Positions 1 to 14,800 of a stretch of DNA of 64,000 nt are shown here, piece after piece. The position numbers and the translations under genes are program-made. Positions within the stretch are counted from its first letter, which is position 1. Each line of letters begins with the position of its first letter. The stretch spans positions 19,912,744 through 19,976,743 of the forward strand of contig NC_044288.2 in the NCBI RefSeq assembly GCF_004027225.2, read 5' to 3'. Source of the stretch: Strigops habroptila. Its lineage: Eukaryota; Chordata; Aves; Psittaciformes; Psittacidae. The notes beneath the pieces were generated by a model. It had not been told where the DNA came from and did not search any database. It was given only the letters and a program-made list of their open reading frames with translations.

Positions 1-3000
1 TATGCTGACTCCAAGAGCAGTGGCTTCCTATCAACTGGCTTAATTTTTTTCACGCTCTTTTTAATTGTTACTGAATAATATTAATTCCCAACCAGATCAT
101 CCAATTTCTGCAAAAACCTAATTAAAGGCTTTGCCTTGAAGTTCTTTTGTGATAGCAAACATGCTACGTTTTATAGTAAACAGCGATGTAAAATGTATCA
201 TAAATTCCTGTGTGAATATTAGCAGTATCAGAATCTATTCTGGTAATGTATGTATGAGCTACTATATCTAAACAAGGTGAGCAGACTTGCTCTTGATAAA
301 TACACAGAAAACTTTAAATTTATTATTTCAAAACATTTCATTAACCCTAAAAATTTACAAGAAATATCTGCCTGATTATTCCATCAAGTGTTTGTCTAAG
401 TGCAAGAGAAGGGACATTGCCAAAAGGACATTTCGTTGCAAATGAAATGGTAAGGGTTTGCAGTGGTATGCCAGGCTTTCAAGAATAAAACCAAATCTCT
501 TCACCCAAATGGATATTTACAGAGGTTATTAAGATATACCCATATTTTGGGATTTTGCATTCCTAAAAAAACCAGCAAAACCATCCCATATTACTACCTT
601 AGCATTTGGTAGAAACCTTTCCAAAACACTGTTAGTGCTGGAAGCCCAAAATATCCCAGATTAAATTTCGTTCATTAATTCAGTGGGTGATTCCAGAAGG
701 CCAAAACGACATTAATGGAAAGAGATGATTAGTGAAATTAAATGAGAACTGAAGAACTGTGTTTCATGAATGTCTGTTTGAACATTTGATCCCTTGAACA
801 ATATTTTGTTAAAATAAAAGAGAAACCAGTAACACTCCAAGAACAGTTTATGAATGATTGAATCCCATTATAGCAAAAATCTGGAAAGGCTTAGATATAA
901 ATATCTAAGACCATATGAAAACATAGAATCTCTTAGAAGTCCCATTTGTTATAATCTTAGAGCTGAACTCTTTCTTGAAAATGAATGTAGACTTCTTCAG
1001 AAATGAAGATTTTTCTGTAAATACAGTGTTAACTGCTCTAGCGCCTAGATGTACTCCTTCATAAATCTAAAGGAGATAAATGGGATCAGATTGGATTCAG
1101 CTGATAAGTTGCTTTTTCAATGGTCACTATGATCCCTAAGCACAAGTGATAGATCAGTATGTGACCCTGGTGGCAACATGTAAAGTTTTAGAAAGTGTAG
1201 TTCGATGATACTGGCTAGCTTGTGCATACACTACATTTAAATCAGCATGATAGAAAATGGGTTGGTCTCTTACTTCAGAGAAATCTTACTTCAGAGCACA
1301 GTAATGACCATATGCATCCAGAGAAAGAAAGTACAAAGGAAGGAACAATCACAGGCATAAATTAAAGGAAAATAGGCACAGCTTTACACATTGAAGACAA
1401 TCATGATCAAAACATATATGGGATCAAAGTATGCAATATTAATTTTTTTCCAAGCCTGCGTATAGGGACATAATTTACAAATTTCAGAAAAGAATATCTG
1501 TTCATCAAAAGGTAGATCTTCTAAGTTTTCTTTTTTTTTTTTTCTCAATTTTTCTTTAAATGGATGGCCAATTTAATACGTGACTTGGCAAGCCACTTGG
1601 ATACAGAATTTTCTTCACATTGAACATACTTAATTCTTGTAACATTGCTGGGTAATGCTGCTGCTGTACAGCCTTATAACAGTTTTAAAGATGTAAATAT
1701 TCTTTTTCATGAAGCCTCAGAAAACCCTGATAAGATGGATACTATCATGACCACTTTACAGATGATTAAACTAAAGCTGAACTAGTTCATTGTTTTATTA
1801 AAGGTAACCAATGAGTTTAAGTTGAAGATAAACCTGACTTTGGTAATCTTAATCCCACACCTCCACTGCCAACCACCCTTCCAAGAAATATATAGCAGTA
1901 ATGCAGTTCAACATTTCTTGTAGTGCTGTTTCATATATTTGATTACAATCACACAAATTTCTTTCACGCATCCTACTTAAGAGCTTGTGCAATGAAAAGG
2001 TTAGACCTTTAAACATATCTTGGTGAGATACCTACTCTCAAGTAATACTTGAAAGTGACTGCAAAAATAGGAATGGGAGCAGGAAGGGTGTTAATTTAAA
2101 TAAAGTTTCATCATGGTGTTTACATAAAGAGTGACAGCAAAATTACTGAGCAACATCAACATTCGTACATTTGGACAGCTTCAGGGTAGTCAGTATATCA
2201 GAAACAGTGCTTGTGCTAGACGCTAGACAGTTTGTATAGAGACATCAGAGTTCAAGTGATTCCTAAAGCAACAGCAGACCTGGGTTTTTTTTTCTGTAAT
2301 TATTTTTTTTAAGTAGAAGAAAATGGATTTATGCTATAATACATTTTATAAGAGTCTGGAAAGGTTGGTAGAACTACAAATCACTATTCTATGGTCGTAA
2401 TATATTTCAAACAAACCATGGTAAATGAATCATAAAACTCAAAAGTAAAATTTCCCTTGTTTTTATTAAATTGTGCAGCTAAATCATTGAAGCAATACAG
2501 ACACCCTAACACGGCCACAAGATGGGCTGTTCGGTCACTGCATCATTTTTATTTGCTCTTTTTAAATTCTCTCAGTGAGTGTAAACTACTGGTCACAACA
2601 AGGAATGCTTTAACTATTACTGTAAGTTTAACAAACAATAAAGAGTGAGATTTTTTAGAATGTCTAAATAATGCCACTTGCTCGCTGTGGATCAAAGGAC
2701 TAGCCCTCATTTGGCCTTTATTTCGCAAAAACAAGGAACACTGTGTTCTGATATGCTCTACCTGCATATCATACCTGAGGAGCAAAAGAATTCATAGTAT
2801 ATTAGAGACAGTAGAGAAAACTAAAAGAGATTAGAGATATTAGAAAGAGAATATTTAGGAAATTTTTCACGTATCTTCAGTAGATGAAGCAAAGCTGTGT
2901 TAGCTTTCATATCTGATTAAGTTTCACCATAAAAACACACAAAACAAACCAAGGTAACAAGCACAGAATTACCACTGAAAACACATAATTATTTTTTAAC

Positions 3001-5240
3001 ATGTAAGAATGCACTTATGACTTCTATTTAATGAGGGTTTTTTCCCTGTAATAACGTCAATAATTTTGCCATAATTCAACACTGATTGTACACTTTTACT
3101 GTTCAAAATAGCCAGTATTAACTACTTTCTGCAGACTACATAAATTTTCCAAAAAAATGCCCCTTTTCCACAAATCACAGAGAAACAAAGCACTCACGAG
3201 ACCAGTTTTAAGAGGTGCAGTCAAACCTCTCATATAGCATAGAACTGATTGGTTTAAACCACCTGTATTAGGCTTTTCAAATAATACCTGAACTAAAATG
3301 TCCATAGGTCTTTTGAACACGTGTGCTTTTTAACATGCAAATCTATTGCTATCTGATAACGACTGCTTTTTTCTGCTCAACAGTCAGGCTACTGTTCACA
3401 CAAGTAGCCCTGGGTAGCCTCAGGTCCATAGAAATAATGTTACTCGCTCACACTGTGCCAGTTTCTCAAAATACTAGTTTGAAAAGCTACCAATACCATA
3501 CTTTACAAACTAACGCCAAAGGAACAGTAATTCTGCTGCCTGTTTTGTGAGAGATATGCTACTACTGAACCTCCTTTCATAAAGAATTCACAGTAAACTA
3601 GGTGATTATCTTTAGAAAGAAAATTAAAGACAAACTTTTGAGAAACAAGTGAAGATTAATACATCACTTTCTAAATAAGCCAATCAAGATCAGAACTATT
3701 AGCTGCACTCTGCATGAAGGGAGGGAACAGACCTGTATGCTACCTAAAGATTAACAAAATATAAGTACAACATATGAACAAAAAACTTTCTACTATAGGC
3801 TACCATAGTTTTTCCATTACACTGCCACCAACAAATATAGAATGACTACTGAAATTTGAACACTTGCCTCCTTTTAACAGCCTCTAGACAAGTTTCCCAA
3901 ACTCTCACATGCATCCATAGCACTTACCTCTCTCTCCTCTTTGCAGCACAACCCTGATGCTCATTTACTAACCAGTTTGTTCTGGTACCAGTCTTTTATG
4001 GACTCTGATAGTTTACCAAAGTGCCCACACCTGAGCACACTCTGTTTTTCACTGAGGATACAGTCAACCAGCTGCAGACATGATCTCCTGATTAGAGACT
4101 GCTACTTAGACTCTGCATTTCCACAATTATCTTTCCAAACCAGAACTCTACAGAAATTAGTTGCATTGCAAATGACCAGAGGCTGGATTTCAAAGGTATT
4201 TTGGAGTCTGAACATACATACATATTTAGTACACTTTCCAAAGTACTTCCTGCCACCTGCTGCATTATCAACTAAGTCATCAGCAAAATCAAGGACTGAT
4301 GTGCAGCCAAGTGCAAACAATTAATACTAATGAAAGATCCTTTTCAAGACCCTAGGAAAAAAAACGCTCATATTTATTTCATAGTGACCTTATAATTCAA
4401 GAAGAATGAGCTGATACTCTATGACCTGACCAAATAAAATTCAAGAGACAATGAAAGTAAAGCAGCAGTTACAGTATAGGTGAAAAGGTGACAATTTCTC
4501 CACTTTTCCTTTTAGTGAATTCTATTCCTCTTCTCCATGTTTGAATCTGAACATGCCTATCCCCCCTAATGATTAAAAAGAATTTCAGTTGTTCAAATTC
4601 AGGACAGCCTTAAATGTAGAAAAAAGAACTCTACTGATTTCACCAGTTTGCTTTGCTTTTAGCACTTCAGCATTTGTCTCACAGTAGCTTTTCAGGGTAA
4701 AACACACATGAAGAAAGGCCTTATTACCCACTGCCAAACTCAAAATCTCAGTTGTCTCTCTTTGAAGAGAGAATAAGATGAGATGGCTGCTATTAACATC
4801 AGCAGCCTTATGGCACATGGTTGTAAACTTTCAGAGCTAATCTAACAAGTTAAGCTTTGCATAGTTGAGAGAACATAAGCAGCAATCTGAGGACAGAGTT
4901 TGTTCTGGTATTAACTGAATACCACCACTGATGTTTCTTTACTGTTTACACATTAGCACCAAATAAATCCATAAATAGGAACTGTAAATAGACTAAAACC
5001 TATGTACTTCTGAAGTGAATTAACAAGTGACTTCCTGGGAAATGTGGTAAGGGCAAATCCTGGTATAACTAAGAGCAAATATTCCAACTTGCTTTGGCAT
5101 AGAATCTCATAATCTCATAGAATCTCATTTTATTTTGGCAAGTGAGGGCAAATCAAAAGTGGAAGGCTTGAAAATTTATTCTCAGCACAACAGATCCAGT
5201 GTCGTGCCTCCTCACTTGTGGTATTTCTATTACAAGCCTT
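1..5240. other. Intergenic, no feature recognised
   Basis: AT-rich sequence with short chance open frames only. No exon of the neighbouring receptor subunit gene expected upstream (GABRA1) is visible. A 3' UTR of an upstream gene cannot be excluded from sequence alone. Confidence 0.6.
5096..5131. repeat. Short CR1-tail-like tandem motif
   Basis: Repeats of CATAGAATCTCATAATCTCA type resemble the ATTCTATG tail of CR1 on the minus strand, but no CR1 body follows. It may be a decayed tail or a simple repeat. Confidence 0.3.
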
Positions 5241-5670
5241 TCATAGAATCATAGAATAGTCAGGGTTGGAAAGGACCTTAAGATCATCTCGTTCTAACCC
5301 CCCTGCCATGGGCAGGGACACCTTGCACTAAACCATGTGGTCCAAGGCTCTGTCCAACCTGGCCTTGAACACCACCAGGGATGGAGCATTCACAACTTCC
5401 TTGGGCAACCCATTCCAGTGCCTTACCACCTTCACTGTAAAGAACTTCTTCCTTATATCTAATCTAAACTTCCCCTGCTTGAGTCTGAACCCATTACCCC
5501 TTGTCCTACCACTACAGTCCCTAATGAAGAGTCCCTCCCCAGCATCCTTATAGGTCCCCTTCAGATACTGGAAGCTGCTATGAGGTCTCCACACAGCCTT
5601 CTCTTCTCCAGGCTGAACAGCCCCAACTTTCTCAGCCTGTCTTCATACGGGAGCTGCTCTAGCCCTCTTA
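5241..5670 (-). mobile_element. CR1 retroposon 3' end (5'-truncated)
   Basis: This is the reverse complement of the CR1 3' region. It starts with the tail TCATAGAATCATAGAAT, followed by GGTTGGAAAGGACC, and continues through the conserved 3' segment. The minus strand still reads the typical C-terminal ORF2 text (RHWNGLPKEVVNAPSLVVFKARLD). CR1 is the dominant non-LTR retrotransposon of birds. The 5' end is lost at 5670, where the sequence turns into an inverted copy of itself. Confidence 0.93.
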
Positions 5671-5800
5671 TCCAGAGGAGGGCCACGAGGATGATAAGGG
5701 GGCTGGAGCACCTCCCATACGAAGACAGGCTGAAAAAGTTGGGGCTGTTCAGCCTGGAGAAGAGAAGGCTGCGTGGAGACCTCATAGCAGCCTTCCAGCC
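5671..5800 (+). mobile_element. Inverted CR1 segment forming a palindrome
   Basis: This segment is CR1 in the opposite orientation to its neighbour at 5241-5670. Bases 5695-5793 pair with about 5578-5670 as an inverted repeat of about 95 bp with roughly 7 mismatches. The loop is about 24 bp (5671-5694). The whole composite 5241-5800 is flanked by the 9-bp direct repeat AGCCTTTCA (5235-5243 and 5797-5805), a likely target-site duplication. Confidence 0.85.
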
Positions 5801-5805
5801 TTTCA

Positions 5806-8800
5806 ATGAACTTAGATGCAGAAGAGACACACTCTGAGAAGAAATCTATGCCCAACGTATTTGTGTCCAGAACAAGGTTTCTCTCTTCCACGTGACTAGT
5901 ACGGAAATAATCGTTAAACAATGTATTTGTCCTCTGCTGTTCACGACTAAAGCTGACCATCAATTGTAATTGAAGACTTTAAAGAATAAATTTTCAAGAC
6001 AAAATATTTTCTTACTGCAATACTTAATCATTTACCCCTCCTTGAATTTCTTTATTAATAAGCATTATCTCTTAAATCAAATCCTTAACCATACAAACAC
6101 ATTTCTCAAATGCTTCTCAGCCTTATATTTTTTTCAACCTTTGGATCATTTCCTTGATAAGTGGCAGATAAAAGTGTTTTTTCTCCCAAGTCTTTTGATT
6201 AAGTTCAGTGAATAATTTTATCCAAAGTATCCTAGAGGAGCACTTAGACAAGTTATCTTATAAATATTTAATATTCAGTTACACATACTTGTAACTTTCA
6301 GTCTATGTATTATAAGAATTATCTGGAAAAGATAAGAAAAAATCCAAAGCACAAGCAGTCACTGGACAAAAACAATTCATCAGGAAGTGACCTTTAATAT
6401 CTAGTGATAATCCCCTCCAAAGGAAGCTAAACTTCAATTTGAAAGTTAAAGAAAAATGGATTAAAACTCGAAGAATTATCTCATTGCATGCATGGCTTTA
6501 ATCTACCAAGAACAAGTTTTGCCAAAAGAATGAATGAATCAGGCAGACACAGAAATCAAAATAATCTTTCAGAGGTCTGTTATTTAATAGTGTGGAATGT
6601 TCTCTCGTCAAGGTCACCTAACTGTTGTATATCATTGCTGAAGGAGAACATTAATTAAAATCACTGATGATGAATACTGCATCTTTAGATGTTAATAAAC
6701 GAAACTAAATGCTTGTTAGATTTTCCAGAAGTCAATCAGAGCTCTAAATTAAATATCACACTGAATATCCCAAACTGGCACACAGTGCTTTACTAAGACC
6801 AGTACTAGAATACAAAATCAACAGAATGGTAGCTTAATACATCATTTTGAACAAAAATTTTTTACTCATTTTTCTCTCAATCTGGATAACTCTATTGCAA
6901 TTTTTTTCCTTTGATATGATAAATTCCTCAGCAATATCAGTGTTTCCCATTAATCACATATCTAATGAATGGTATGTCCCTGTTACCCTTGGGCACAATG
7001 CTGTCATGTGGGTGTGATATGGAACACCATGCAGTTTCCAGTTATGCCCCTGCCCTTGGGAAAATTAATTTTAGAGCCAGAACATTTTTTTCCTCTTATC
7101 TCTTTTTATTAGAGTCAAGGTTGCAGGATTCTTCTTCTAGTTACTTGTATTTTTTTGCTAAGATATGAGACATTCAATGGAGTTCATATAATTCAACTAT
7201 TCCACTTTTCATTCAGTACCATATTGTGATAGGTGCAGGATCGAATTTTCTAGAGCATAAGCAGGTTTATTGCACTTACTGCCATATGTGCAAGCCCAAC
7301 AACACTACTAGGGAATCCCAACTATGCTGAACTAAGCAACATGCTCTAACACAAATAAAACCACCAGACGTGAATACGACAGAGATTTAGAGGGTGCGTT
7401 TGCTGCCACTAGTAAAATGTAGCATCTTTTTACATGCTAAGAGAGAAAGATGCTCTCATGCTAAGAGAGAAAGTAAACTGCTTTACTCCAGTTTTGTTGT
7501 TTAGACTTCAGCAGTGAGGTTATTAGTTTATGCCTTGAGGATCCTGGCTTCAATTACCTTCTCTGCTGTTGACATCCTGGTGACTGAAGGCAAGACATTG
7601 GCCCCAAATATCCAGCATTAGTCTGCTGTCTAGCTCCTATTGATTTCACCACATGAACAGACTATTAGATATTAATACCACTGTGAATATCAAGCTAAGC
7701 TTAAAAATATCCTGGTTTTCATGTGACAGACAGTACATCCCATTTGCACCTAAAATTTATTACAGTATTGAAGCCCCAGTGAATGTTACAGGTAGCTACT
7801 TTCCCAGTTTTTTATTTTTCCTATGTTACATTATGTTAGTACCTGGGACCTAAAGTAAAACCCTAATCCCAAATCCAAGGCAGTGAAAGAGCATAATAAA
7901 AGACAGATTCTGCCTTAACAGGAAGATATCATGCCCTGAAACGCTTTTACTAAGCTTTAAGAGTTTTAAGTGCCTCAAGTTCTTAGATTTCCTAAGTAAC
8001 TTCCAGTGCATCGCTTTGTTCATTGAGGTTATTATGCAGTGAAATAAAAATAGGGTCTATTTCTAAATTCCCTTCCTCCCCAGCCCTGAATACTGACTGG
8101 GTCTAAATCACTCAGGCTCACCTTCATTAATGTGCCTTATCACTTTGCTATTCATCCTCTCTTCTTATATTGTTAGTTGATATTTTTCTTTGTTTTATCC
8201 TGATGATATCATTTTAGTCTTTTACTTTCTTCCCCCTTTTCTTCATTTTAATGAGAAAAAGAAATACCATTTACCTAGTGATATCAAAGAACAGTTAAGG
8301 GAAATTACCTGCATTTTAAAGAACAGAGTAATTAATTATATAACTCTACATTTGCCTTCTTTATACATCACCTCCCAAATTCAAGCAAGACTGAATATGA
8401 TGAGTGCAGTACAGCTGGGCAAGTATTCAGGCAAGAAGGACACCACCGAGACAGAACAGCTGTATAGGATATGATGAAATTACACTTTCTGTGGGCTGCA
8501 CTTGTTTCAGAGCATTGTGAAAATAATTTCTATTTCTGTTTCAAAACCCCTAGTTAAAGAAAATCTCAGCTAGAAAACCTCACTAATGTTCATTATTATA
8601 GAGTGGAATTTTTAAGAAACTCACTCTGAAGCAATCAAAGTTCATGAGTTTTGCCAGTTCCTTCCGTACCTGTGCTCAATTCTTAGAAGTTTATCCCTAG
8701 TCCAGCACTTCCATTTTCAGCTACATAAAATTTCCAAACTGCCACTTTTTATTACACCACTGTATCAGACCTCTCATGTCTTTGACAATTAATAGTGCCG

Positions 8801-11800
8801 GGCCCATACTTCTTAGAAATAACATTTTCAAGAACAAGAGTTGAGAAATTAAAAAAAAAAAAAGGGGGAAGCTGAAGAGAGGCAAAAATAAGGTCAGTTA
8901 TCAGATAGAGCCTCTTTGTTCTTTCCGGCCTTCACATGGTCACCTGAACCATTGTTTGGGATACTGTAACTGTTCTTGCACAGAAGCATGTTTTCCCTAT
9001 TGAACTGCAAACTTCTGATCTTGTCAATGTCTGCTAAATGATACACTACTGAATTTGCACCAGCTGGGCCCAGCTCTACTCTTTTCCTCAGCTAGAGGAA
9101 ATGGCAAATCATTGTACATTCAACATATCCTATCTTGCCATCTACCAGAAGCTCAAAATATCCCAATGACCTCCTGCTCAAGGACAGGGCAAAGCAACAA
9201 GGACATGTAAAATCTCTTCATACACTCACTGCATAGGAAGAAAGATGGTAAGACAGAAAGACCTCAAATTGTTCAGAAATAGAAATTTGATAGAAACAAA
9301 TGAGTGTGATCTTCAATATATTATCTCAGCCCTAAGATAAGTCACTGACCATCTGGCACTTGGCAACATAATAACTCACGAAACTACTTTGGTAAAGCTG
9401 TGGATTGAAACATTACATTCTCTCTTCTGCTTTCAACTGACACAGAAAACTCAGCATCTTACAAATTCCGTCAAAACAAATGTAATAATGACCCCTATCC
9501 TCTTCAACTTCTTAAATTCATTTTTTTAATGGTACTTATCAGAAATCCACAGTGACATGTTTTAGGTGGGCTAGTAGCTCAGAATAACTTTTACATACCT
9601 TCTGATTTCATAAAGCATTTGAAATAGAAGCCTGTAGGAGGGAAAACCCTTTGCTGATACATTATTTGCAGGTCATGCTGTATATGCCCCTATATAATTG
9701 CAAGATGACAATGTTAACAGTGCTAAAATTAGGGATAACATTTAGAAAAAAATCTGCATAAGAGATCTAGCAGTTTAAGCTTTCCAGAATATCATGTGCT
9801 TGGCAGTTGATACCAAGAATACAGCAGATAATTTTAAACATAATCTAAAATTGAATTTGAGCTACAAAAAGAACAGAGTAACATTCTGCTGTAGACATTT
9901 GAACAATAATACTATGTTCCCAGCCAACAGAATGGAATTTTAATATGTATAAATTTCTCTAATTTTTAAAAGAACTGATGACTTTAGATGCTGACTAGTC
10001 AGTTCTGAAGACATAGACTTAATAAAGCACTTAGAATTGATAGAAATTTTCTTTGATGAGTATGACAGCACTTGTCATTTTGGAAATTCCTTCCATCATT
10101 TTTGGAGTTTTCCAAAAGCTTGCATTGAAATACATTATTAAAAATAAAACAAAACTGTCTTTAAGGAAAAAGTAAGAAAGGGTGAGTATGCAACAGAAAA
10201 ACAAACTTACTGCAATTGAAATACTACAAGTGATGGAAATATTTAAGAAGCAGGAAAAGAAGGAAGCAAAACTCCAAGCCAATTTTCTCACACCTGGCAT
10301 AGATGTGCCAAGTACAGAACTTCTGTTATTACGTCTTGATATGTATTCTTCATGGAAAACAGAAAATTACGTGCTTGTTGTGAAGAACAGCTCATTTAAT
10401 CATCAAGATTACTTCTAAGTGTCACTTAATAACGCTACCAAACTGATAGAGGAAATGGTGATTTGATTATAAGTGGCAAATCTGCATACGGTAACTCCTG
10501 TCATGATGTCATAGTTTCATTAAGAGGATCCAGCTTGATTTTGAGCTAGACAGAGTGCCACTGTGAGAACACAAATGGTTGTCTAAGATTTCTTTAGCTC
10601 TTAAAAGCCTAATCTTATCTAAATCCTTGCTAGTTAATTTATCTGTATTACAGTAGCGCTCACACCCGAGCGTTCTGTTCCCAAGAACAGAACTGGCACA
10701 TGTAGTTCATGTATTCATCAAGAACTGGTCATTTCTTCAGAGATGTTACAATATACTTAAAACAAATAAACAAAACAAAAAACCCATGCTTTTTGACTGT
10801 GTACAGACACGGACATGAGATGCACAAGGTCTGTGGCACAAAAGGTAGCACCCGAGTTACCAGGTACCTACTTTTATATTATCTCCTTCATCTGCTAGTC
10901 TTGGATCAAGCCTAGAACATCTTTGTTCCTACTGATTAATATAACAAACTGGTTTTTACCAGATACTTTCACAAAAAGTAGATGAATCAATTTTTGTTAA
11001 TTATTCTAGTTTTATCTGATTCAGGCTGCAGGTTAGAAACAGAGATTGATGACAATGCTACAGATTGTTCTTTCTCAATTTAGTAATTGTTTAAATGAAT
11101 ATACAGCAATTAATAACATCACACAGGGGAAATGGTAAGGGACAACCTTACTCTGTGTCACCTTACAAAACATACTGTTTAAAAGGCTTTTGTAGGTGCA
11201 GTAGGTTGAGAACCCCTTACAGAAGAAGGACTTGAACCTAGGTGTTATGCAATGGTGGATAAATCACAGGTTTAAACATCCTTTTTTTTTCCCCCTTTTT
11301 CCCTGGAGAGAGAGGAAAGGTCTTCCCTGTGCTTTTGGCAGTTTCTGAATCCGTTGCTTTTGCACTTTCACGTGTTGGATAATTGGGAAAAAAAAAAAAA
11401 AGGAAACATTTGGGTTACATGAAGATTTTATTTGGACTAAATTTTTTTTTGTTGTTTGTTTAAGAGCTGAAGTGAAACCACCACTTATTTATACACTTTT
11501 AATAATAAAACCTGTATACCAAGGAGTTCTCCATTCATTGCTGAAAAAAGTGAACAAGTTTAAAAAGAATATAAGCATAGTCTGAAAGTAGGATAGATGA
11601 TCAGGAAAAAAGCTTTGTGAATTGTTTAATAGATGAGTGTTTCATATCAACTCACATGTTCCTTTGCATTCATTGTGAAAGTTTCATGTTAATATTGATC
11701 TAAAGGTAGCTCATAAAATATTCTGATGCCAAACCAATAGTTTGTTTTTTTTCCTTGAAGCATATGACTTGTCATGAAGGTTTCTGTACCCAGTTTCTAT

Positions 11801-14800
11801 TCCCAAAGCACATACACCACAAGTTTATGTTACTAAATTTTTTTAATTTTATTCATCTAAGGTACCTTAAAAAGTTTTAAAACTTTCTATTTTTACCCTG
11901 CTGCATAATATCAGCCATTTGCAACATAACTTCTAATGGAGCTCATGTGAGAAAGGTAAGTAATCATGGGGGAAAAAAATCACCTTATTGCTAAACACCA
12001 TTATAATAGCCCAGGATGAAACACCCTTGTAGTTAATCCATGTTTTCCTTGTTCTCATTATTAAATCTTATTTTCAAAATAGTGGAAAAGAACTTATTTC
12101 TAGTGAAACTGAGTTAATACCAATGGAAAATAAGAAAGACGAGAGTGAAAATAAAGCTAAAAAGGCAGGTAGGAATTCAAAAGCAACTAAAGAAGTAAAA
12201 TGTTACCAGTGTTATGCTATCAATATCCAGGAATTTGCAAAGACTCAGTATATTACTCTTACTTCTGCTGCTGATAGTAGACAGCCTAATCATCAACTAA
12301 TACATACAGAGCTATGCATATTTACTGTCATTGTGTTTACAAACTCTTTAACCCATGATAAATATATTTACAGATGTTTGATTTACTTTGAGTCACTGCA
12401 AGCCTACAGGAAAAGAAAAAAAACAAAGTTATTGCTGACTCTAGCAGGTACTTGATGTGCATGCACACAGCAAAAAGTCTGAAAAGTTTCCAGAAACACA
12501 GGAACTGAAAATAATCAGAACAGAAAACCTTCATGGCATGCTTTTTCCCTAGTTTTATTTCTCCAGTTTTCTTGTCATGTCTGCTCAATCAAGGTGAATA
12601 AACTTAATGAAAATTGAAGAAAAGAGTGCATGGTTCCTAATGTATAAGACAGTTTATAAAAGATCATTGAATACTATTTTTGTATCATGATAGGTCTGGC
12701 CTATTACAATGAAGCTCTTCCAATAAGCAAGATACAACCACAATAGCTAACACAATTTACACACTTACTCTATGGATGAAAACTGACCATGTAAAGCCCT
12801 CTTTCCATTCAGACCCACTTATAGGTTCACCAATATAATGTTAGATTACACCTTGCTTTGAAGCTTGTTTAGTGTATTTCCATAAGAGTTTCTCTCCCTC
12901 TAATAAAATTCACATGCACTGCTGCTTCAGCAGAGCCTGAAAAAAGTTTATGGGACCATTTCTATCAAAACCAGTTATATTTAAAAGATAGTGTTATCTA
13001 CAGGTGGTTCAATGGCTATAGAAAAATTATTGACTCTTGACTTCAGTTTTTCCTCTCTACCACTTCCCTAAATATGAATTATTTTGCGACAAAATAAAAT
13101 AGTTTTTCTTGGAAATGAGTAATTCACATTATTGTGGCCTTCTAGGAGGCAAGCATATGTACATAAAAGAATAGGTGAGTATATATATGTCTTTATTATA
13201 TTTCTCCTTCCATTGTTATGAAACTATATCAAGAACAAAATTTAATAAAATAAATATGACACAAAGACTAATAAATCATGTCAGATATGAATATACATTT
13301 AAGCCCTATACTATTAAATTATGGATAGATTGATTTATAGATTCATCTGGAATTTTATTAAATTTGATCACTTGTTTTGTATGCATGGTTTTGGAATTGA
13401 TAGAAGCATTTTTCAGGTAAGCTAAGACAACTTAATAATCACATGGAAAACCAACGTTACTTCCTTTAATCTACTCGGAGACATCACTGATAAAGAAGAG
13501 ATATTTCAATGCTAAAGAGTACAGTATTGTCCAAGAAAGTGAGGATGAGTATAGAAAGAAAACTTTCCAAAAAGCTCCAGAGAGAAAAAAAACCTTTGAT
13601 GGAGTCTAGGCAGTAAGTTGTGGACTTTAAAAGGTTCATTTCCTGAGGTCTTTCTTCCTAATATGCCCCTGATGCAACATAAATGCCAACCAAATTAATA
13701 GGTTTGCTTGATTTTATGAGGGTGGGTGCTTTTTTTCAGATTCTTGCCTGGTCTTTAAGCAACAGAATATTCACACCAAGATTTAGGAACATATTTAAGC
13801 ATTTATTCCAGGAATATAATCCAGTAAGGCTAGAAAAGCTATTGAGTGCATGTGGAAGTATAGCTTTTAAATTGAATTTACCAGCAGTACTTGGTCAGTG
13901 AGCAGGCAAGCAGGCCAACGACATGCCTACAAGGAAGATTACGGAGACTGTGAAAGACGTCTAAAAACTGCTTGGAAATCTGAACAAGCCTGCCATTACT
14001 GTGTTATGAATACTGGAGGTTCAGCTGAAGTGAGGATCTGACTGCAGTCTGGTCTTCTGATCTGAGTATAACACAGCTCTGTTTTATAATGTACTTTATT
14101 TTAGTCCCTAATGTATCTGTTAAATGAACCAATGAACTATACTTCATCTAGATAAACCCCTTTGTCTATGTTTTGCCTGTATCATGCTCTCATCAATGTT
14201 TGCCTATGCTTTTAAGTAAATATTGCTGGCATAAATGGAAGCAAATCTAGAGGAAATTATTTCTGATTTTTTTTTCCTGGTATAGACAAAGCTGTTAAAA
14301 GTAGAGGCAGGCAGCTAAATTTGCAGGCAGCTGAATTCATTAATGATGAGCTTCACTCACAGCACTCTTTAAAGAGTTATCTTAAGAAATTATGTAATTT
14401 AATTATCTATTATCTATTTTAAAATACTTCTTTGCAGGTACACAATAAGAACATGATATTAAACATAATTACAAACACAAAATATAAAATGACATAAATA
14501 AATCATTTATTTATGTCTGCATTTATTCTCACTGCAGAGATGAACATGACCCACCATGGTTGCTCAAAGAACTTTAATTCCCGTGACATTTTGACTAGCA
14601 AATGACAGATTCTTTGAATGGTAAAGACATCAAAAGGTAAAGGAAAATGGCTATTTATAACGTAGAGGAGAATTACTTTGTTCAAAGCCATTAATATTAT
14701 GAAACTATCTGATTTTCCATATGAAATAGGCACAGTCATAAAAAGGTTTATGGCTACATTCTGAACAGCTGCTGAGGTCTTATCTAATGGGAAAGATGCA

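Noticed and set aside
3941..4324. 127-codon open frame
   Set aside because: No family resemblance and no splice or codon-use support, and a minus-strand open frame overlaps it. A chance frame is likely in 64 kb.
5328..5594. Minus-strand frame reading RHWNGLPKEVVNAPS as a host gene
   Set aside because: This is the C-terminal ORF2 text of the CR1 element, not a host gene.
12123..12455. 110-codon frame with a lysine-rich start
   Set aside because: The composition is low-complexity and AT-rich, with no domain and no neighbouring exons.
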